DNA from: Pseudomonadota bacterium
GTDB taxonomy: Bacteria; Pseudomonadota; Gammaproteobacteria; Burkholderiales; Burkholderiaceae_B
DNA: 16,359 nucleotides
Direction: 5' to 3'
Assembly (NCBI GenBank): GCA_023386765.1
Contig: JAEWJD010000059.1
Location: forward strand, 1-16,359
A program made the position numbers and the translations under genes. Below, in pieces: positions 13,457 through 16,359 of the stretch. The notes beneath the pieces are model-generated. The model worked only from the letters and a program-made list of their open reading frames with translations, did not search any database and was not told the origin of the DNA. Numbering within the stretch: the stretch's first letter is position 1; every line of letters starts with the position of its first letter.

Positions 13457-14434
13457 ATGAAGCTTCAGAATTTGCTGTTAGCTGGGTTGGCCGTTGCAGT
13501 AGGGATGCAGGCGTTACCGGGGGTGGCGTCGGCGCAGGGGCTGCAGGGCAAGCCGATCACCATCGTGGTGCCCTTCCCGCCCGGAGGGACCTCGGATCTG
13601 ATGGGGCGCATCATGGCCAAGGGCATGTCCAAGCGTCTGGGCGTGCCGGTCGTGGTCGACAACAAGGGGGGCGGCGGCACCCTCATCGGATCTCAGCATG
13701 TGGCGCGCGCCGAACCCGACGGTCATACCTTGCTGCTCGCGGCGACGCCGCATGCCATCAATGCATCGCTTTACAAGAACATTCCCTACAACACCCGCAA
13801 GGATTTCCGCACCGTGGCCTACATGGCCGAAATGCCCTTGATGCTCGCCGTGCCGGCAGACAGCGAGTACAAGACCGTCCAGCAGCTCGTCGATGACATC
13901 AAGTCGGGCAAGAAGGAGCTCACCTATGGTTCGTCCGGCATCGGGGGGTCGCCGCATCTGGCCACCGAGCTTTTCCTCAAGCCCATCGGCGGGCAGGCCG
14001 CACACGTACCGTATCGGGGCAGCAACCCTGCAGTGATGGACCTGGCCGCTGGCCGCACCACGTTTGCCTTCGATACGCTCTACCTGATCATGACCCAGGT
14101 CGAGGCCGGCAAGCTGCGTCCGCTGGCCCATACCGGCACCCAACGCCATCCGCGCGTGCCCGATGTGCCGACCTTGAGCGAAAGCGGCTTTCCTGATTAC
14201 AACGTCACGTCCTGGTTTTCGATCGCCGCCCCGGGCGCCACGCCTGATGCCGTCGTGGACAAGTTGAATCAGGCCATCAACGACACCCTGAAAGATCCCG
14301 AGGTGGTGGACTTCCTGACCAAGCAGGGAATGATGATTACCGGCGGCAGCGCCAAGGATGCCCAGGCGCGCCTCTTGAAAGAAATCGACACCTGGGAGCA
14401 GGCCGTGAAGATTTCCGGCGCTTCGATGGACTGA
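13457..14434 (+). CDS. Bug-family tripartite tricarboxylate transporter substrate-binding protein
   Basis: This 325-aa periplasmic binding protein has a clear signal peptide in residues 1-26 (MKLQNLLLAGLAVAVGMQAL, likely cleaved after VASA). The mature protein opens with the Bug hallmark ITIVVPFPPGGTSDLMGRIM, then DNKGGGGTLIGSQHVA, the VPYRGSNPAVMDLAAGRTTF block and PDVPTLSESGFPDYNVTSWF. AAGGAG stands eight bases before the ATG. It shares the fold and several blocks with the Bug protein at 635-1612 but is clearly a different paralogue. No TctA/TctB genes are near. It is transcribed away from the acyl-CoA synthetase cluster from a shared 219-nt control region, so it is likely co-regulated and may deliver or sense the cluster's carboxylic acid substrate. 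The ligand cannot be named from sequence. Confidence 0.94.
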   Translation: MKLQNLLLAGLAVAVGMQALPGVASAQGLQGKPITIVVPFPPGGTSDLMGRIMAKGMSKRLGVPVVVDNKGGGGTLIGSQHVARAEPDGHTLLLAATPHAINASLYKNIPYNTRKDFRTVAYMAEMPLMLAVPADSEYKTVQQLVDDIKSGKKELTYGSSGIGGSPHLATELFLKPIGGQAAHVPYRGSNPAVMDLAAGRTTFAFDTLYLIMTQVEAGKLRPLAHTGTQRHPRVPDVPTLSESGFPDYNVTSWFSIAAPGATPDAVVDKLNQAINDTLKDPEVVDFLTKQGMMITGGSAKDAQARLLKEIDTWEQAVKISGASMD

Positions 14435-14447
14435 ACCCATCCGGCCG

Positions 14448-14466
14448 GCCTGCCAGCGTGGCAGGC
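14448..14466 (+). terminator. First of two tandem stem-loops after the Bug gene
   Basis: GCCTGCCA and TGGCAGGC form a perfect 8-bp stem with a 3-nt loop, starting 14 bases after the stop codon. No T-run follows directly, so it is probably an accessory 3'-end structure to the stronger terminator at 14479-14508. Confidence 0.4.
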
Positions 14467-14478
14467 GGGAGAGTAAAA

Positions 14479-14508
14479 AAAAGGCCAACCCGTGAGGGTT
14501 GGCCTTTT
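14479..14508. terminator. Bidirectional intrinsic terminator shared by the Bug gene and ssrA
   Basis: A perfect 13-bp stem (AAAAGGCCAACCC / GGGTTGGCCTTTT) with a GTGA loop. On the minus strand a run of eight T's (complement of 14475-14482) makes a strong terminator 16 nt beyond the tmRNA 3' end. On the plus strand TTTT closes the Bug transcript. Confidence 0.92.
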
Positions 14509-14523
14509 CAATACTTTGGAATC

Positions 14524-14913
14524 TGGTGGAGCCGGGGGGAATTGAACCCCCGTCCGCAAGCCCTCCGCAGTCAGTTCTACATGCTTAGTCGATCTATTTG
14601 GATTTAACCCCTGACTTAGCCGATCAACGGGCCGGACAGAGGCGATTCACGTAATTTAAGCCTGAACCGTGTGACCCCAGCGCAGACCGATTCCTTGTGA
14701 ATAACACTGCTGCGGTTCGAGGGTTGCCCCCCTAGGAAGTTGCCTTCCTCCGCCTGACCCAAGGACAGATCAGTGCAGCGGCTCACCGCTTAAGCGGCGA
14801 GAGCGAAACGCTCGTCGTTGGCGTTTAGTTTGTTTCCAGTGGTTTTACGAGCGTACTGGTGCTCGGCATGCCCTGAGCTGTTTCATGACCCACGTCGAAT
14901 CCGGATCGGCCCC
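14524..14913 (-). ncRNA. ssrA: Transfer-messenger RNA (tmRNA, 10Sa RNA)
   Basis: tmRNA frees stalled ribosomes and tags the unfinished protein for degradation. The 5' end GGGGCCGATCCGGATTCGAC pairs with the 3' end ...CGGCTCC-ACCA to make a 7-bp alanine-type acceptor stem with one G-U. The 3' part holds the T-arm sequence GGTTCAATTCC, and the mature 3' CCA is encoded. The gene is about 390 nt, a normal one-piece tmRNA. The tag frame lies at 14790-14822. Downstream is a strong terminator; upstream are gph and ubiG on the same strand, a common order in this bacterial group. The 5' boundary is set by the acceptor stem and may shift by one base. Confidence 0.97.
14790..14822 (-). other. tmRNA proteolysis-tag reading frame (ANDERFALAA)
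   Basis: Read on the minus strand, GCC AAC GAC GAG CGT and onward gives A-N-D-E-R-F-A-L-A-A followed by TAA. The resume codon is GCC (Ala). The hydrophobic LAA end is the usual ClpXP/SspB-recognised degron. The tag is the one I remember for Bordetella. Confidence 0.93.
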
Positions 14914-14926
14914 AAGGGAACTGCGT

Positions 14927-14932
14927 ATTGTA
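14927..14932 (-). promoter_or_regulatory. Probable -10 box of ssrA
   Basis: TACAAT on the minus strand (five of six consensus) lies 13 bases before the mature tmRNA 5' end, leaving a short leader for RNase P to remove. No good -35 is seen at 16-18 bases (TACATT is the closest), and TTGAAT at 14963-14958 is too far away. The gene may also be read through from gph. Confidence 0.45.
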
Positions 14933-14959
14933 CGTGAAATCGGGCCGGAATGTAGAAAT

Positions 14960-15634
14960 TCAAGGGCTGAGGCGTGCTAGCAGCGGGGTGATCGCATCCC
15001 AGAGCGCCTGCGGCGAGTCGACCCTGGCGTCGGCGCGCCAGGCGTCGATGTCTTCGTCCTTGTCGACATAGCCATAGGCGGCGGCGATGGCAGGCATGCC
15101 GGCGGCATGGGCTGCCTGGATGTCGCGCAGATCGTCGCCGACATAGAGGCAGCGATGCGTGCCGAAGCCGGCCTGGCGGGCGGCATGCTGCAGGGGCAGG
15201 GGGTGGGGTTTGGCGTGCGCCGTGGTGTCGCCGCAGACCAGTACGGCGCTGCGCGCGGACAGGCCGAGGAACTCGACGATCGGTTCGGCGAGGTGGGTGG
15301 CCTTGTTGGTGACGATGCCCCAGGTCAGTCCCTGATCCTGTAATTGCTGCAGCAATTCGGCAATGCCGGGGAAAAGTCTGCTTTGTTGAGTCGAGGCTTG
15401 CGCGTAATCGTCCAGGAACTGCAGGCGCGTCGTGTCGTACTCGGGGTGCTCAGTGGTCATGCCCAGTGCTGCGCGCAGCAGGCCGCGTGCGCCCTGCGAG
15501 GCATAGGGACGCAGCGCCTCGTAGGGCAGGTCGGCCAGGCCGCGGTGGGCGCGCTGCCGGTTGGCGGCCGCGGCCAGATCGGGGGCGGTGTCGGCCAGCG
15601 TGCCATCGAAGTCGAACAGAACCAGGGCGCTCAT
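14960..15634 (-). CDS. gph: Phosphoglycolate phosphatase (HAD superfamily)
   Basis: This 224-aa HAD phosphatase would hydrolyse 2-phosphoglycolate, formed during DNA repair, to glycolate. All four motifs are visible: FDFDGTLADTAPDL with Asp8 and Asp10, GIVTNKATHL with Thr109, AKPHPLPLQHA with Lys142, and LYVGDDLRDIQAA with Asp167/Asp168 and Asp171. The frame is open far upstream, but ATG 15634 begins the family N terminus. It overlaps the ubiG stop by ATGA, so the two genes are translationally coupled. In Bordetella and relatives gph follows ubiG, and the MupP-like N-acetylmuramate-6-phosphate phosphatase next to ubiG in Pseudomonas is similar. That alternative function deserves mention and cannot be excluded from sequence alone. 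The stop lies 46 nt before the tmRNA 5' end. Confidence 0.85.
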   Translation of the reverse strand: MSALVLFDFDGTLADTAPDLAAAANRQRAHRGLADLPYEALRPYASQGARGLLRAALGMTTEHPEYDTTRLQFLDDYAQASTQQSRLFPGIAELLQQLQDQGLTWGIVTNKATHLAEPIVEFLGLSARSAVLVCGDTTAHAKPHPLPLQHAARQAGFGTHRCLYVGDDLRDIQAAHAAGMPAIAAAYGYVDKDEDIDAWRADARVDSPQALWDAITPLLARLSP

Positions 15635-16356
15635 TTGCGGGTTGCCATCAAGTAGTTGACCGAGGTGTTGGCCGTGAGGAAGTAGACCTGCGTGATGGGG
15701 TTGTATTCCATGCCGCGCATGCTGCTGGGGTTCAGGCCGGCCTGGCGGGCGGCGGCTGCCAGCTCGCTGGGTTTGATGAAGCTCTCGTAGCTGTGCGTGC
15801 CACGCGGCAGCAGGCGCAGCACGTATTCGGCGCCGACAATGGCGAACAGAAACGACTTGGGGTTGCGATTCAGGGTGGAGAAGAACACCCAGCCGCCCGG
15901 CTTGACCAGTTCGGCGCAAGCGCGCACGACGGAGGCGGGGTCCGGCACGTGTTCGAGCATTTCCATGCAGGTCACCACGTCGTAGTGCCCGGCTTGCTCG
16001 GCAGCCAGGGTCTCGACCGGTACGGCGCGATACTCGACCTTCACGCCGGATTCCAGGCCGTGCAGGCGTGCCACCTTGAGCGATTTCTCGGCCAGGTCGA
16101 TCCCCGTGACGTCAGCGCCGTTGCGCGCCATGGCTTCGGAGAGGATGCCGCCACCGCAGCCCACGTCCAGCACGCGCAGCCCGCTCAGGCTGCCGGCCAG
16201 CTCCTGTATCCATTCCAGGCGCAGGGGGTTGATGGCATGCAGAGGCTTGAATTCGCTCTCGGGATCCCACCAGCGGGCGGCGAGGGCACTGAATTTATCC
16301 AGTTCTGCCTGGTCGACATTGACGCCGGAGCGGGTGTGGGTATCAGCAGTGGTCAT
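15631..16356 (-). CDS. ubiG: Ubiquinone biosynthesis 3-O-methyltransferase
   Basis: This 241-aa SAM-dependent O-methyltransferase carries out both O-methylation steps of ubiquinone synthesis. Family signatures are ELDKFSALAARWWDPESEFK near the N terminus, INPLRLEWI, the SAM loop VLDVGCGGGILSEAMA (residues 62-77), VTGIDLAEKSLKVARLH, CMEMLEHVPDP and the late block RGTHSYESFIKPSEL followed by GMEYNPITQ. Length is standard. The ATG is three bases inside the window edge; the coding region is complete, but its upstream signals are not visible. The stop overlaps the gph start by four bases. Confidence 0.97.
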   Translation of the reverse strand: MTTADTHTRSGVNVDQAELDKFSALAARWWDPESEFKPLHAINPLRLEWIQELAGSLSGLRVLDVGCGGGILSEAMARNGADVTGIDLAEKSLKVARLHGLESGVKVEYRAVPVETLAAEQAGHYDVVTCMEMLEHVPDPASVVRACAELVKPGGWVFFSTLNRNPKSFLFAIVGAEYVLRLLPRGTHSYESFIKPSELAAAARQAGLNPSSMRGMEYNPITQVYFLTANTSVNYLMATRK

Positions 16357-16359
16357 GGG

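Noticed and set aside
635..14434. The two Bug genes as a duplicated pair or flanking repeat.
   Set aside because: They share family blocks only; sequences between motifs differ widely and their neighbours are unrelated, so a recent duplication is not supported.
14434..14560. tmRNA 3' end as an integration site of a genomic island covering the catabolic cluster.
   Set aside because: No integrase gene and no second copy of the ssrA 3' end were found in the window, and GC content and style of the cluster match the flanks.

Overview
The window looks like chromosomal DNA of a Bordetella/Achromobacter-type betaproteobacterium (Burkholderiales, Alcaligenaceae). GC content is high. There are two orphan Bug-type tricarboxylate-transporter binding proteins without membrane subunits, a habit of this group. 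The block ubiG-gph-ssrA is present, and the tmRNA encodes the tag ANDERFALAA, which I remember as the Bordetella-type tag. The taxonomic call is inference from these features.

Layout. (a) 1-3163, plus strand: the 3' part of a HAD hydrolase, a Bug binding protein, a metal/PLP D-amino-acid lyase (D-threonine aldolase/D-serine dehydratase fold) and a RidA enamine deaminase. The last two overlap by ATGA. (b) 3174-4136, minus strand: a DedA membrane protein fused to a C-terminal rhodanese domain, convergent with (a). (c) 4277-13237, minus strand: a nine-kilobase catabolic cluster. In transcription order it holds an ADP-forming acyl-CoA synthetase, an enoyl-CoA hydratase/isomerase-fold protein, a cupin thiol dioxygenase with the Gln-type signature of 3-mercaptopropionate dioxygenase, an embedded IclR regulator, a second enoyl-CoA hydratase-fold paralogue, a family III CoA-transferase, an AMACR-like family III protein and an AcuI-like acryloyl-CoA reductase. 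(d) 13238-13456: a compact AT-rich divergent control region. (e) 13457-14434, plus strand: a second Bug binding protein, facing away from (c). (f) 14448-16356: terminators, then ssrA (tmRNA), gph and ubiG on the minus strand.

How the parts may work together. In (a), the lyase would release an enamine/imine (2-aminoacrylate or its homologue) that RidA hydrolyses, while the Bug protein captures an external ligand. In (c)-(e), the Bug protein and the catabolic genes share one divergent promoter region. There, two sigma70-like promoters, a central inverted repeat and two flanking TTCCA/TAGAA operators are arranged almost symmetrically about position 13350. The IclR protein encoded inside the cluster is the obvious candidate ligand-responsive regulator. 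The gene content suggests activation of a short carboxylic acid to its CoA ester, non-canonical hydratase-fold chemistry and reduction of an acryloyl-type CoA. The thiol dioxygenase raises the possibility that the substrate is a sulfur-containing C3 acid such as 3-mercaptopropionate. That pathway is a hypothesis, not something the sequence proves.

The most unusual items are the symmetric control region, the thiol dioxygenase inside an acyl-CoA cluster, and the pair of hydratase paralogues that both lack the first catalytic glutamate. I see no insertion sequence, prophage, CRISPR array, tRNA or rRNA.
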